Below, one piece after another: positions 20,930-32,264 of a stretch of 64,000 nt of DNA. The position numbers and the translations under genes were made by a program. Within the stretch, counting starts at the first letter, position 1; each line of letters opens with the position of its first letter. The notes below the pieces were generated by a model. It did no database searches, had not been told where the DNA came from, and saw only the letters and a list, made by a program, of their open reading frames with translations. Location of the stretch: assembly GCA_030760725.1 (NCBI GenBank), contig JASWHV010000018.1, forward strand, positions 23,468,273 through 23,532,272, read 5' to 3'. The DNA comes from Neostapfia colusana (taxonomy: Eukaryota; Streptophyta; Magnoliopsida; Poales; Poaceae).

Positions 20930-23900
20930 TGTCACACCCGGTTTTTCCGAAGAAACAACCAAGTGAATATCACATGTATGCCAGGATCATTTTCTCATAC
21001 ATGTGATGACAAATAGTGAAGCATCATTTATTACAAGCCAGGTGTCGAATATAAATAAGTCTTACATCGCAAATGTCTCAATGGACACTAATGCTTCATC
21101 ACAAGTAAATAAACTAGCAGTGGAATATTATTCTTTTAGGGCTCCATCACAGGCGTTGCCCGGGGGTCTTCATGAACCTAAAAGCCTTCCTCGGGTCCAA
21201 AATCTTGGTCATTATACACCACCTCATTATCTTGACCTGAGCAGCAATATAAACCAACAAATATGCAAGGTTGAGTACCAATGGTACTCAGCAAGTGTGG
21301 GAAAATTATATCATGCATGGCTAGAACAAGGAGAGGTTGAACTCATAGTTAAAGCACTACGCAATTAATACCTATCACCTTAGCTTACTAAGCACCTTCA
21401 TTACTACACAGGTGAAATGGTCCCAATCTCCCATCCCATCATCATAATCCAATAACCATAACATTATTTCCAATGTTAAGCTCCCCGCTTAACATCCATA
21501 ACTTCCAAAAACCTTCACTCCTCTAATCATGAATAAGTCCAGGCCGCTCTTAACCGTGAGCACGGCTGTCAAGACAGTTTTGACTCTGCAGAGTTTGTAC
21601 CACTGTACCCACAAGTAGTGATTTCATCCCCCGTTGCCGGGTGGACTAAAAGAACCTCCATTATGCCAGTGGCTACGATCCACATTCACACTTCCCAGGT
21701 GTGTGGCCAAGAGATCACTACGAAGCCTTTACAAAGGGATTCCCGACGAGCGTGGGCCCACTGAGGTTTCACCCCTAACAGCATACAAGAGGCTCCAACC
21801 CCACTGCAGTGGCCCCCTCTTGAGCCTTGCGGTTCATATGGTAGTCCAGCTGACACCTATTCCCCGCACCATCCAACACACCCATACTACGCCGGGGATA
21901 CACCTAATTAATTGGCCAAGCTGCCCCATCTCAGCATGTGGTTGGCACTGTAAAGCTGGGTTACATGCTCCATGAACCGGTCCTTAGGATCCAGGCAAGT
22001 ACTAAACACAAACCCAAGTCTCGTGCACCCAGCACACAACCAAAACATCCAACTTGCCTTGATCCCTACCTCTACATAACTCACAATAGCTCATTCAAGA
22101 GTATGGTATAATAAACTGATGATCTCATATCCCAAATATCCCATTCTAAGCATGGCTAAGCATATGCATGTAAATAAATGACATGACAAAAATAAATCCC
22201 AACCCAAGCTTCAAGGCAACAAGGTAATGCAATTCTAGGGAAACTTCCTAGCATGGGTTTCATATTTAACTTGACAATGCAAATATTTCTATCTACACAT
22301 CCTAGCATAGGATCAAAGTGGTCAAGGACACTTGCCTCCTTCTTGCTGCTCTTGAAATTGGTAGTCCTGATCTTGGAAAGGGTTAACTTGCTCTTGAGCA
22401 GGTTCTACTTCATACCATCACATATAGCAAAAGAAAAACAACAATCATAAGACATAGTTCACACTTCTACTTCATACAAACCACACATTTCATATTTATG
22501 AAATTCATTCACCCTTATATGTGTTGTGGTTACTTTATGGGTGTTAAGTTGTGGCTTGCATGCACTTTTAACCATGCATATATATGATTCCTACTTTTGG
22601 TGTCCACATTTATACTTTCATACAATGTGCCTTCACAATTTCTATCAACCCTAAACTGAATTCTTTGTATTTTAGAAACTCCATTTATCATCTACTAGTT
22701 GCTATATTTTCAGACTTGTATTCCTATGCATAATTGTATATTTTATTATTAAATTATCAATACACATCACCTAAACAGATTAGGTTCTGGTCCTAAATAA
22801 TTTGAAATCATATTTTGACCATGGCTTATGATGTATACTATTTCATAATTATTTTCCCTATTTTTCTTTAACTATTCTTTACTTAAAAATGTGTCCCTAT
22901 ACTAATAAAATGTGAATAATAGATAAAACAGATTTATTTCAGCCCAAAAATATATTTTTATCTCACTCCAAAGTTTTCTAAGTACTGAGAAAGTTCTTAA
23001 TTAATTTTGACAATTATGTTTGTCCCCCTTTTAATTTTTAAACTCTACTTACATATTCAATTTTCTAAATTAAATACTAAACAAGGCTAAAATAATGAAT
23101 TCACCCAATTACAGGGTCTATAATATTATTTTCATAATTTCCAGGGGTCTATCTACACTTAACAGAGGTGTTTTTCCTAATTTCTATTAAGTCCAGGGGT
23201 TAAAACTGATTTTTAAATGGATTTACATGATTTTCTGGAGTTCCAGGGGCTAGATCTGAAGTTTCCGGGGCTAGCTCTCAATTCCAGAGAACCCCAGGGG
23301 GTAGCACGTAAGAACTCCAGTCTTTATAACGCGGGGTCGACGTGGACCGTCCGATTTTAAACCGACGGCTGAGATTATAAGATCGAACCGGTACGCGGGG
23401 TTTTAAAGTCTACCGTGCGATTTAAAATAAACGGCGCACATGCGGCCACGTCGCTCTGATCGAACGCGGGCGGCGCTGCCGGCGGCGCACGGCGGCGGGA
23501 AGCGGCGATCTCGCCGGAAACTTTCGGATCCTCGAGAATTCTGCCTAGAACTGTGATCTTATGGCCTAGATCGGTAGAGGGGAGGTCAGGGATCTCACCT
23601 CGGGGGCTTTCTCGAGCTCGGGGGTCCTGGAAAGTGATCGGCGGCGAGGTCTGAGGCAAAACCACGGCGAAGCTCGTCGGCGCTGTGTTTGCACCGTAAC
23701 TCTCCGAGTTTTCTGCACCTGCAAAGTTCCCCGGAGGCGGTGGATCAAGACCAGCAAGTTAGATCAGAGTTTCCGAGCTTAGATCGGCCAGAATTCACCG
23801 GCGAAGTCTCGGTGCTCACCGGAGTAAAAATCGGCGATCACGTGGGAAAAACTGATCGGATCGGGGGTTTTTATAGCCGGGGGAGGGCGGTGGGTCTGTT

Positions 23901-24276
23901 GTGATCGAGTTGGAGTCCTCTGGGTCCAGAATTCGGGCGACGGGACGGGTTTCCCGATCGGTTGCGATCGCGCGCGCGGGAGAGAGTCCGGGGTCGCGGG
24001 GTTAGGGATGACATGTGGGTCCCACCCGTCGGTGAGAGGCAGCGCGGCGCGCTGGGGCGGGCTGGCGCGGGGGTAGCTGGGCCGACTGGCGGTTTCGGCC
24101 CACTGGCCAGTTTTTCCCTGATTTCCTTTTTCTTTTTCCATTTCTTTTCTGTTTTGGGTATAATTTGAATTCCAGTTTGAATTTGAATTTTTGCAAAACA
24201 TGCAACTCGTCCAAAAATTTTTAAATTCCCCTCTGAACATGGTTTTGGGTTTTGAATCAAAATTTGGGGTGTTACA
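20930..24276 (-). repeat. T1 5' LTR (3347 bp)
   Basis: It starts TGTAACACCCC at 24276 and ends at 20930. It is nearly identical to 11771-15118, with one net base of length difference. It drives T1 transcription leftwards. Confidence 0.95.
23868..23875 (-). promoter_or_regulatory. TATA box of the T1 5' LTR
   Basis: TATAAAAA on the minus strand in a GC-rich context (CCGGCTATAAAAACCCCC), about 400 bp into the LTR. Conserved in the 3' LTR at 14708-14715. Confidence 0.65.
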
Positions 24277-24281
24277 TTCCG

Positions 24282-26867
24282 CTTCCAGCTCGTCGGCGAT
24301 CACTGATTCGAGCCGACCTAGCTCGTCGCCGAGAGACTCAAGGGCTGGGGCCGCTTCGGACACCGGCCGTGCTGGGGTCTCCACCTGCACAGGGCTAAAA
24401 CCAAGAGGAGCCAAGGCGGATCCCGCCTTAGCAATGAAGCTCCAGACCACCTGGGCCTCGGCAGTCCGCAGGGACTGGAGCCTCTCTACCTCTTGGCGGG
24501 CCGCTAGCTCGCGATCCATCGCCGCCTGAAGCTCCTTGGAAGACTGCTCCTCCCTCGTGGCGACAGCCGACTCACGGAGCTCCAACGCCTCAGTCCGAGC
24601 CCTTAGCTCCTCCACCTTGACCCTCAGCCGAGCGGTGGTCTTCTCCTCCTCGTCCGCAGCAGCGCGTTCCCGATCAGCGACGGCATGCTCCCGACGGGCT
24701 ACCTGCAGCTGCAACTCCTCCGCGGCGGTGGAACACTCCTTGGCTTTGGCTTCATCTTTGGCCAGAGCCTCGCGGTAGGTGGCACGAACCCGCTGGGCCT
24801 CTAGCTCCAAGCGGCTAATAGCCTTCTTCTGGGCGCCAAGCAGAGCACTCATGGCCTCAAGCCTTCACTGCCTTGAGTCGAGGTCCGCCCGGGCCCGCTG
24901 CTGCCAGCTGAGAAGGCGGTCTCTCTCGCCGGCCAATGCCTTCCGCTCCTGCTCAAAGGCAGATTGGAGCTGCCGGGAGCTGGTCTGGGCACGCTCCATG
25001 GCGTCCCACACGGGCACCGGAGCAGGGGGAGCAGGAGTCGCGCCGCTGGACCCCCCGGACGAGTCCAAGACCGGCGGGAGCGCCGGCGCCTCGGCAGCTA
25101 CGGGGGGGCGCTGTCCTAAGCAGGCCAGGGGTCCAGCAGGAACACCTACAGCGGCCCTCCCGGTCTCAAGACCTGGCTTCTGGGCTGGTGAAGGAGGGCG
25201 GGTAGGAGCAGATGCGGCCACCGAGGCCACTGCCCCCGTTGATTTGGGAGCTATGGGGGCCGCCGAGGCCCCCAGGGGCCGAGGCGCGGAGCCCCCGCTG
25301 GTTGAAGGCGGCCGGATAAGAGGCCCGCCCTTGGCAGCCGGTTGGTCCCTGCAAAGAAGAAGAAGCCCTCAGAATAAGAGAAGAGGCAGGAGCTCTGCTC
25401 CTATAAGTCAGAAAGAATAACACTTACTGAGCGGCATGAGCGCTCCAGCGAGCTTGCTGCACTGGCCTCTGGGATGTAGCTGAACTACCAGGACCAGCGG
25501 CAGGAACGGTCGCAGAATGGGACGCCTGGACCTCCGGCGCGCTCGCCGGCGTCGCCCCACCAACATCCATCCTGGGAGCCCCGCCACTCGAGGGAGGATG
25601 GCGAGATACTTGGGCTGATTCGGACGGCTGCCGTCTAGGGAGAGACCCGCCGGGGAGGGACACGGGGCCTCTTCGGGTCGCCGCCCGATGGACCAGCACC
25701 TCCGGGAGATGGAAGCAAGGTAGCTCCGGCACCCTGGATTGGCACAGGCGGCACCCTTGGAGGAGACCGAGCGTGTTTTTTCTCTAGATGCCTGGGGGCC
25801 GGCTCTTTACCTTTCCCTTTATCGGTGGCTTGGGTCCCGTCGGCTCTGGGGGAAGGTTTGGCAGCAGTGGATGCCTCATGCCCTGATTCGGGGTGCTCGG
25901 TTCCTGGAATGGTGATGCCCCGGAAGGCATCCCCGACCTGACGAACGGCAATCCCGATATCATCAAGGTTCGGCATCTTCCGCAGGAGCTCTGACCTCCT
26001 CTGAGGCTCCAAGAAGAGGGGAGTGGCAGAAGGCGGAAGGACGGGGACGCCGCTGGGAATATAGTCACCGCTCACCTTGCTCACCATCTCCTCCAGCTCC
26101 TCGTCGGAAGGGACAGAGTCGGGGCCTCTCTCCAGCCTGGTACAGTCCTGCTCACCGGTGTAGTACCACGCTGGGCTGCTGCGTTGCTGCAAGGGAGCAA
26201 TGCGGCGTGACACAAAGTCCATCAGCACCATCAGAGATGTCAGCCCCTCGTTGGCCAAGAACCGGATCCGCTCCAAGACCGGAGTGTACTCCTGCTCCAG
26301 CTCAGGGATCTCCTCCCAGAAGCGGCGATCGGTGGTTGGGCTGGCGGTTGGGAGTTGTAGGCGATCGTGCTCATCGGTCTGCACTACCACCCAGCTCTCC
26401 CTCCAGTTCTCCCACCTTGATGCGCTGAAGGGCAGAAGGTATCCGGAGACCTTGGGGTCTTTGCAGCGATGCTGGAAGTAATACGCCCCCATCTGAGTCT
26501 TTGAGCCGCGTCCGGTCGTACGCAGCACAAAGAAGTGGCGGAAGAGCATCACGGAGGCGTGCACCCCCACGAACATCTCGCAGAAGTGGACAAAAACTGG
26601 CGCCATTGCGAGGGAGTTGGGGGAGAGATGGTGGAGTTGGAGACCGTTTGTCTCCAGCAGGGTGACGAAGAAGGAAGAAATCGGCGGAACGAACCCCGCC
26701 AGAGCATAAGCGGTAAAGAAGACCATCTCCCCCTTTCCGAGGACCAGGGGGAGAGATCCTCTGCGGAGCCGATGCTTCTGCTCTTCCGAGCGCCAGCCCA
26801 GCAGCCTGCGCACTGGCCCGAGCTCGGAGGAGCGAACGAGGCGCGTCGGAAGCAAGTTAGAAGCCAT
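24282..26867 (-). pseudogene. X3 antisense ORF: Transposase_28 plus coiled-coil protein
   Basis: An extra gene on the strand opposite gag-pol, between pol and the 3' LTR, as known for Tat-lineage elements. The start is at MASNLLPT (26865-26867). The first about 300 residues contain GFVPPISSFFVTLLETNGL and LSPNSLAMAPVFVHFCEMFV, which fit the Transposase_28 (putative gypsy type transposon) domain. Next comes a Pro/Ser-rich linker with KKHARSPP and GGDPKRPR, resembling nuclear localisation signals. Then a long Ala/Glu/Arg-rich coiled coil (24282-25230). There is one frameshift near 25640-25700, a 79-bp intron (25349-25427), an in-frame TGA at 24865-24867 and the T1 insertion after residue EAE. 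The remainder is at 11592-11765. Function unknown. Confidence 0.8.
25349..25427 (-). other. Predicted 79-bp spliceosomal intron in the X3 antisense ORF
   Basis: On the minus strand CA|GTAAGTGTTATT...CTTCTTCTTTGCAG|GGACC: a perfect donor, a pyrimidine-rich acceptor and a TTCTGAC branch-like motif. Removing it restores a Gln codon (CA+G) and joins the frame ending at 25424 to the frame running from 25347 to 24865. Unspliced, the upstream frame stops at the first codon inside the intron (TAA). The X4 homologue has no intron at the matching place. Confidence 0.8.
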
Positions 26868-27358
26868 AGCGAAAGAAGGCGCAAGGGCAGGAGAGCCGGG
26901 GCGCAAGAGTTCAAGGGAAGTACGAGCGCAATGCGAAGGGAAGCCGCGATGCGGGTGAGATCACCTTTTAAAACTTTCCAGGGATGGTTCGAGGTAATTC
27001 AAAAACCTCCGGAAACATCGCATCGGCGACCTCGCCAGCTCCGAGACTGGGCGCCAATGAAAGCTGGGCCCAAGCCGCTTAACTAAAGCGGTGGGGGCAA
27101 GGAGTCAGTCTCCTGAGAAGATGAGCCGGCAAGGCCCTTCGGTGGTTCCGGAAGAAAGCGCCGCAACATGCAGAAGTGGCAGCCTTGGGAACCACCGCAG
27201 TAAAAGCAATCATCAAGTGGGCACGCGCTCTCACGACCCCACGGCCGTTCGTGCTCCGGCAGCGGTCAAGTCGGGACTTAGAGAAAGTGCGCGGATCGGA
27301 AGAGACGGAGGTCCCACCTCGGGCTCGCTATCTCCCCCGAGATGGGCCCGGGGGCCAC
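26868..27358 (-). other. X3 non-coding stretch between the antisense ORF and the 3' LTR
   Basis: Conserved with X4 55846-56336. It holds a TTTTAAAA motif at 26966-26973, about 100 bp upstream of the antisense ATG and a weak candidate for its TATA element. It ends in GATGGGCCCGGGGGCCAC immediately before the 3' LTR, the presumed polypurine tract of the sense element. No gene. Confidence 0.5.
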
Positions 27359-28568
27359 TGTCGGTACCTGAGATATGGGGTACCCCCGCGCACAGGGTAA
27401 AATGCCTAAGGTGCTCGCCCTTCTCCGCAGGGAGAGCTCCGAAGGCGCCACGCGTCTGGCGGGGCCGGACCTCCCTCTCCTCAGAGGAGAGCTCCGGGCC
27501 CGCCATGTGGCATACAGAAGCCGGACCTCCCCCTCCGCGGGAGAGAGGTCTGAAGACGCCACGCGTCCAGCGAGGCCGGACCTCCCTCTCCTCAGAGGTG
27601 AGCTCCGGGCCCGCCACGTGGCATGCAGGAGCCGGACCTCCCCCTCTGCGGGAGAGAGGTCTGAAGACGCCACGCGTCCAGCGAGGCCGGACCTTCCTCT
27701 CCTCAGAGGTAAGCTCCGGGCCCGCCATGTGGCATGCAGGAGCCGGACCTCCCCCTCTGCGGGAGAGAGGTCCGAAGACGCCACGCGTCCAGCAGGGCCG
27801 GACCTCCCTCTCCTCAGAGGTGAGCTCCGGACCCGCCACGTGGCTGGGAGAACGGTGCTGCCTGCCCCCGGGCAGTAGGCAGCGGGCATAAAGGCGCCCC
27901 TCACCTTGCCAGTACAAGGAATTCAAGGCCCGCGTCTTCCCAAGACACGGAAACGTGGAGCACGCGCCTGTCAGGTGCCATTGCGTCCAGTCGCATCACA
28001 GACTGGCGCGCGGTGTCAGAACCTGACAGGTAATAAACGCCGCGACAAGACATCCCATGCCGCCTGCGCCGTCATCAACCACTACGACTGGCGCAGAGCA
28101 TGGGCAGGGCGGCGAAAGGAAGACTCAGAAGCCTTCGACCGGAGGCGACCACCGGCATAACTACAGATACGGTAGATAACAGACAATCTTCCCGGGACCA
28201 CCTGTCGGGTCCCGGCTTCCCTTGTAAGCCGCCCGAGCCTTGGACTATAAAAGGCTCGGGTAGGCGTCGATAGCAGGGGTTCGCATTCTGCAACTCATAC
28301 GCTAGCCATACACTCTCAACCTGTAACTCACCCCCAAGCTCAGGCCCCTGGCCCTGAGCAGCAAGCAATACAGCGAGCTCCATAGCTCGCCGTGGACGTA
28401 GGGTTTTACGCTCCGGCGTCCTGAACCACGTAAAACTTCCCGTGTCAAGCTCTCACTAACTCGTCCATTCGCACAAGCTCTCCGCTAGGAACTAGCCCCT
28501 CCGAAAAAAGAACCTCCGCGGGCTGCCCAGTGCAGGCCCGGGGGAAGTGTCGATCGCACACTTCGACA
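27359..28568 (+). repeat. X3 3' LTR (1210 bp)
   Basis: Same length and four-unit minisatellite as 5468-6677, with roughly one to two percent scattered substitutions by eye (for example CCATGTGG for CCACGTGG in the first unit). TATA box at 28246-28252. Followed by the TSD ggggc. Confidence 0.93.
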
Positions 28569-28607
28569 GGGGCTTTTCCCTTGCTCGACGAGTTTCCGCC
28601 AAAGAAG

Positions 28608-30480
28608 ATGACCAAGCTTCCTTCAGCGGCAAACTCTCCCCCCCTGCGTCCGCGGCAAACCGTGACCAGGGGAGAGTACATGATGACACACTCAGGACGG
28701 AGTGCGTCAGGGCAAGCTGGGAGCCAGCAACCGGCTCTGGCAGCGCCGACCCCGGAAATGCAGGCTCCAACCAGCGTCAGGCCTTCAGTAGCGCCGGGCG
28801 TACCCGGTGGGGGTGCGCTAGCAGCAGCAAGGGCGCTACTGCACAATCCGCCTGCTGGGGACGCGCCTCAGGAAGCGACCCAGCAATGGATTCGCGAGGT
28901 AGACCGTCTTGTCGTCGCCGCCGCAAACCATTGACTTCGGCGGGGACGACGCTCCGGCCAACCGGTTGTGTCGCTGACGCGCACGCCAACGGTTGACGGG
29001 CAGACGGCGGGTTCCAGCTCCACCATACTTCCGTCGACAGACCTGAGGACAGAGCTGGAATGGTGCCACTTGGGCCAAGATGCCCGAGTGTTCCTCGAGC
29101 GACGTCGAGAAAGGCGTCGCACTCAAGGGGCTGGCGACAACATGACGTCGGCCTCGACCCAGCCTGGAGGGCAGACCTTCGCTACGCGAGCTCTGCCCCA
29201 GGCGTACGCCGCACAGCATAAGCCACAACCATGTGCTCTGCAAGCAGCGTCCCCGGCCTATGGCGCAACCTTGGCCATACCGGGGTACACTGTGCCAGGC
29301 GCAACCAAGCGTTTGCGGCACCAGTACCTGCACTGGGAGCCAGCAACCGGCTCTGGCAGTGCCGGCCCCGGCAATGCAGGCTCCAACCAGCGTCAGGTCT
29401 TCAGTAGTGCTGGGCGTACCCAGCGGGGGTGCGCTAGCCGCAACAAGAGCGCTACTGCACAATCCGCCTGCTGGGGACGCGCCTCAGGCAGCGACCCAGC
29501 AGTGGATTCGCGAGGTCGACCATCTTGTCGTCGCCGCCGCAAACCCTTGACTTTGGCGGGGACGACGCTCCGGCCAACCGGCTGTGTCACTGACGTGCAT
29601 GCCAACGGTTGACGGACAGATGGCGGATTCCAGCTGCACCAGGCTTCCGTCGACGGGCCTGAGGACTGAGCTGGAACGATGCCACCTGGGCCAAGACGCC
29701 CGAATGTTCCTCGAGCGGCGACGAGAAAGGCGTTGCAGCCAAGAGGCCGGTGTCAGCATGACGACTGCCTCAACCCCGCCTGAGGCGCAGACTTTCACCA
29801 CGTGAACTCTGCCCCAGACATACGCCACGCAGCATATGCCACAGCCATATGTCCTACAAACGGCGCCCCCGGTCTATGGCGCAGCCTTGCCCATACCGGG
29901 GTACACTGTGCCAGCGGTGAACCAAGCGTTCACGGCACCAACACCTGCAGCAACAGGGGCAGGATGTGCGGCCCTGGAGCCCCACCTCTGCTTCACGACG
30001 CAGCGTCAACCCGGTGGGGTTCCTCCAGATCTACTCCACCACCGTACTTGCCGCAAGAGGGGATAAGGCCATCACGGCCAAGCTACTTCCCCGTCGCCTT
30101 GACTGGCCCAGCCCGGTCTTGGCTAATGAACCTCCCTCAGGGTTCCATAACTTCCTGGGGAGAGCTCTGCCGGCAGTTCATCGCCAACTTCGGCAGCTCC
30201 TACACCCGTCCCGGCACGGAGCTTGACCTCCAAGCCATCAAGCAACAACCTTTGGAGTCGCTGCGCTCCTTCATCCAGCGGTTCTCCCATGTACGCAACA
30301 CCATTCCACATATTCAAAGTGCTTCTGTGGTGGCGGCACTTCGACAGTGTCCAGGACAAGAAGATGCTTGGGAGGCTTGCAACCAGAGAGGTCTGCGATG
30401 CCTCCGAGCCCTTCAGCCTGGCGGACAAGTGCGCCAGAGCAGCCAGAGGGCGGAGCTGGCACTCACTGCCAGCTTCCGAA
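28608..30480 (+). pseudogene. gag: X2 gag with 616-bp internal duplication
   Basis: It starts MTKLPSAANSPP and stops at 28932-28934 (ANH then TGA). Further frames follow: 28968-29612, 29584-29804, and mixed frames to 30480. The block beginning CTGGGAGCCAGC at 28717 repeats at 29333, 616 bp on; 616 is not a multiple of three. The Retrotrans_gag region survives in pieces (SWLMNLPQGSITSWGELC, ANFGSSYTRPGTELDL near 30110-30230). At about 30480 gag joins directly to RNase H sequence. Confidence 0.8.
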
Positions 30481-31120
30481 GCCGGAAGACAGCCCAAAGA
30501 TGGCGGAGTTCAAGCTGAGCTCCCGACCACGTCAGACAGCCAAGAGCCAAGCACTGGCTGACTTCGTGGCTGAGTGCACGCCAAGGAAGGCTGACCCAGG
30601 GGGCCGCGAAGACGGTGAACCAAAGTACCGAGCTTCGGTCTTCACCGGGCCTCACTGGACGCTCTTCTTCAATGGCTCCTCGCGAAAGCAGGGGGCCGGT
30701 GCCGGCGTACTGCTTCTCATGCCATCGGGGGAGCAGTCTGGGTACATGGTGCGTCTCAATTCCAAGGCAACCAACAACTTGGCAGAGTTTTAAGCACTCA
30801 TCTTTAGCCTAAAAGACAGTCCTGTCTCTGGGCGCTCGCCAGTTGTTGGCGCAGGGCGACTCCCAGCTAGTTATCAAGCAAGTTAAGGGTGAATGCCCCT
30901 GCAATGACCCACAGCTAGCTGCTTATCTGCTTCACGTGCGGATGTTGGAGAAAGAATTCCTCGCCTTGGACCTGCGCCATGTACCGCGCGCTTGCACGGC
31001 CGCAGCTGACGACCTCTCAATGAAAGCCTCCATCAGAGCCCCTGCGCATGAAGGAGTCTTCGAGAGGACGTTGCTGTGGTCCACAGCCCGGCCCGCCGAG
31101 CCGGGCGAAGGGGGCTGAAC
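30481..31120 (+). pseudogene. X2 RNase H (archaeal-type) remnant fused to gag
   Basis: It reads MAEFKLSSRPRQTAKSQALA, DFVAECTPRK, then LFFNGSSRKQGAGAGVLLLM and SGYMVRLNSKATNNLAEF, stopping at 30791-30793. In this frame the first catalytic Asp is Asn (30671-30673); X5 keeps Asp. A second piece (30843-31118) holds LAQGDSQLVIKQVKGE and LDLRHVPRACTAAADDLS, the C-terminal half. Protease and RT are missing between gag and this domain, exactly as in X5. Confidence 0.8.
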
Positions 31121-31199
31121 CAGTACCTCGAAGCTAGGCAGTCCCGGCGGCCCTGGATGCCGCCAAAGGATCGTAAGAGTCACTGGGGACTCCGTGCAA

Positions 31200-31810
31200 C
31201 CCAGCACTCAAGATCCAGAAGCTCAAGTAGTCCCGATGCATGGACCACGGAGGTCCGGGACTCCTTGAAGGACATCCTTCCTGATGAACATGCATCCGCT
31301 GAACGGGTGGTGCGGATGGCTAAGTGCTACGCGCTGGTATCTTTACTGGCGTGGCGCCACGACATCCTATTGTGGTGCATAACCCAGGAGGAAGGCTGCG
31401 ATTAGCTCGCAGTAGTCCAAGGAGGTGAGTGCTGGGAACGCTCATCGTCCCGCACGTTGGTCGGTTAAGCCACCCGGCATGGCTCCTACTGACCGAGAGC
31501 CACCTGGACGCTGTCAAACCGGTTAGGGATGCAATGCGTGCCAGGTCCACGCCAAGCAGACCCACACAACCTGTGCAGACGCGCACCCAGAGCCGTCGGG
31601 GGATACCGGCTCCTCCATGTCGAGGGCCAGCCGGACTTCCCAGGGCCGGGCCACGGGAACTACCCTTCCACATGGTATGCGGGGCCGAAGCCATGCTTCC
31701 CCCTGATATATCCATGGGGGTCCCCCCGTGTCCGGCGTACGACGAAGCCACGCATGACCCGCTCTGCGTGAAGACAGGCGCTCCGACGCTACCCAGTAAG
31801 TTCACCATGC
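31200..31810 (+). pseudogene. X2 integrase remnant
   Basis: Fragments in shifting frames: WTTEVRDSLKDILPDEHASA, LLWCITQEEGCD, a GGECWERSSSRTLVG-like zinc-binding stretch, RAVGGYRLLHVEG from the core start and a piece near 31675-31735 corresponding to the integrase C-terminal half (MVCGAEAMLPPDISMG). The DDE core is deleted. Not functional. Confidence 0.7.
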
Positions 31811-32260
31811 TTACTTAGGTGTTTATTTAAATTACACATTAATTTATATGAACACCTCCCCACGCTCTAGACAGTGTGCGTCCATTGTACACTCGGCTCC
31901 TCTTTCCTGCTCTCACGCATAGTCGATATTTGCCATCCTGCCGAAGGCGGTAGTGCTTGGGGTACCTGCCAGAGGCCCGGTGGCCTTTTGGATCTCCACC
32001 TATAAGGGTACTGCACCGCCAGTTGGTCTCCTCCGAGAAAAGACCTACGCTAGAACGGGGGGTCAGGAGCCTTGCTTTGCCCGGTCTTGCACCCAAAGCA
32101 TGTGCACTCTGCCTCCCGGCGCTACGGTCTGAGTACCAGGGGGCCGGGCGGTTACACCCTGACTGGGGCTGGGGCCAGACCTCCGGGACCAAGTGCACTA
32201 GATTACCCAAGCCCCGTATTCCGGCCTGGGACAGTAAGCCAAATGAGACCAAGGGATAGG
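31811..32260. other. X2 post-pol spacer with conserved AT-rich island
   Basis: No gene. The AT-rich stretch at about 31815-31855 (TTTAAATTACACATTAATTT) and the flanking CATAGTCGATATTTGCCATC (31918-31937) recur in X4 (53015-53120), X5 (minus strand, about 59370-59470) and, more diverged, in X3 (10805-10915). Confidence 0.55.
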
Positions 32261-32264
32261 AAAG

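Larger units (their letters stand above)
11771..24276 (-). mobile_element. T1: Tekay-type chromodomain Ty3/Gypsy element, nested in X3
   Basis: The LTRs 20930-24276 (5', 3347 bp) and 11771-15118 (3', 3348 bp) are TG...CA bounded (TGTAACACCCC... to ...GGTGTGACA on the minus strand). The TSD ttccg lies at 11766-11770 and 24277-24281. It has a tRNA-iMet PBS, an extra ORF, gag-pol with a C-terminal chromodomain and a PPT. By eye the LTRs differ at roughly 25 sites, under 1 percent, so insertion is recent but older than T2. Two in-frame stops in the polyprotein make it non-autonomous. Confidence 0.95.
5468..28568 (+). mobile_element. X3: Tat-lineage element with antisense ORF, nested in X2
   Basis: The LTRs 5468-6677 and 27359-28568 are both 1210 bp, and the TSD ggggc lies at 5463-5467 and 28569-28573. 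The internal order is PBS, degraded gag, protease, RT, RNase H and integrase scraps, an AT-rich post-pol segment, the antisense ORF (minus strand, split by T1) and a short purine-rich tract before the 3' LTR. It is defective in every sense gene. Confidence 0.93.

Noticed and set aside
25635..25700. A second intron in the X3 antisense ORF (GTGTCC...CCTAG, about 29 bp) to explain the frame change
   Set aside because: Too short for a plant intron and lacking a proper donor context; a small indel frameshift is more likely.
24282..26867. Transposase_28 domain taken as evidence for a DNA transposon
   Set aside because: There are no terminal inverted repeats, and the ORF sits antisense between pol and 3' LTR of an LTR element with its own TSD. 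The domain name is historical (putative gypsy type).
26868..27090. Extended plus-strand frame 26535-27086 over the antisense ORF start
   Set aside because: It mirrors the GC-rich antisense gene, ends in non-coding sequence and has no domain. The minus-strand frame has the conserved start and homologue in X4.
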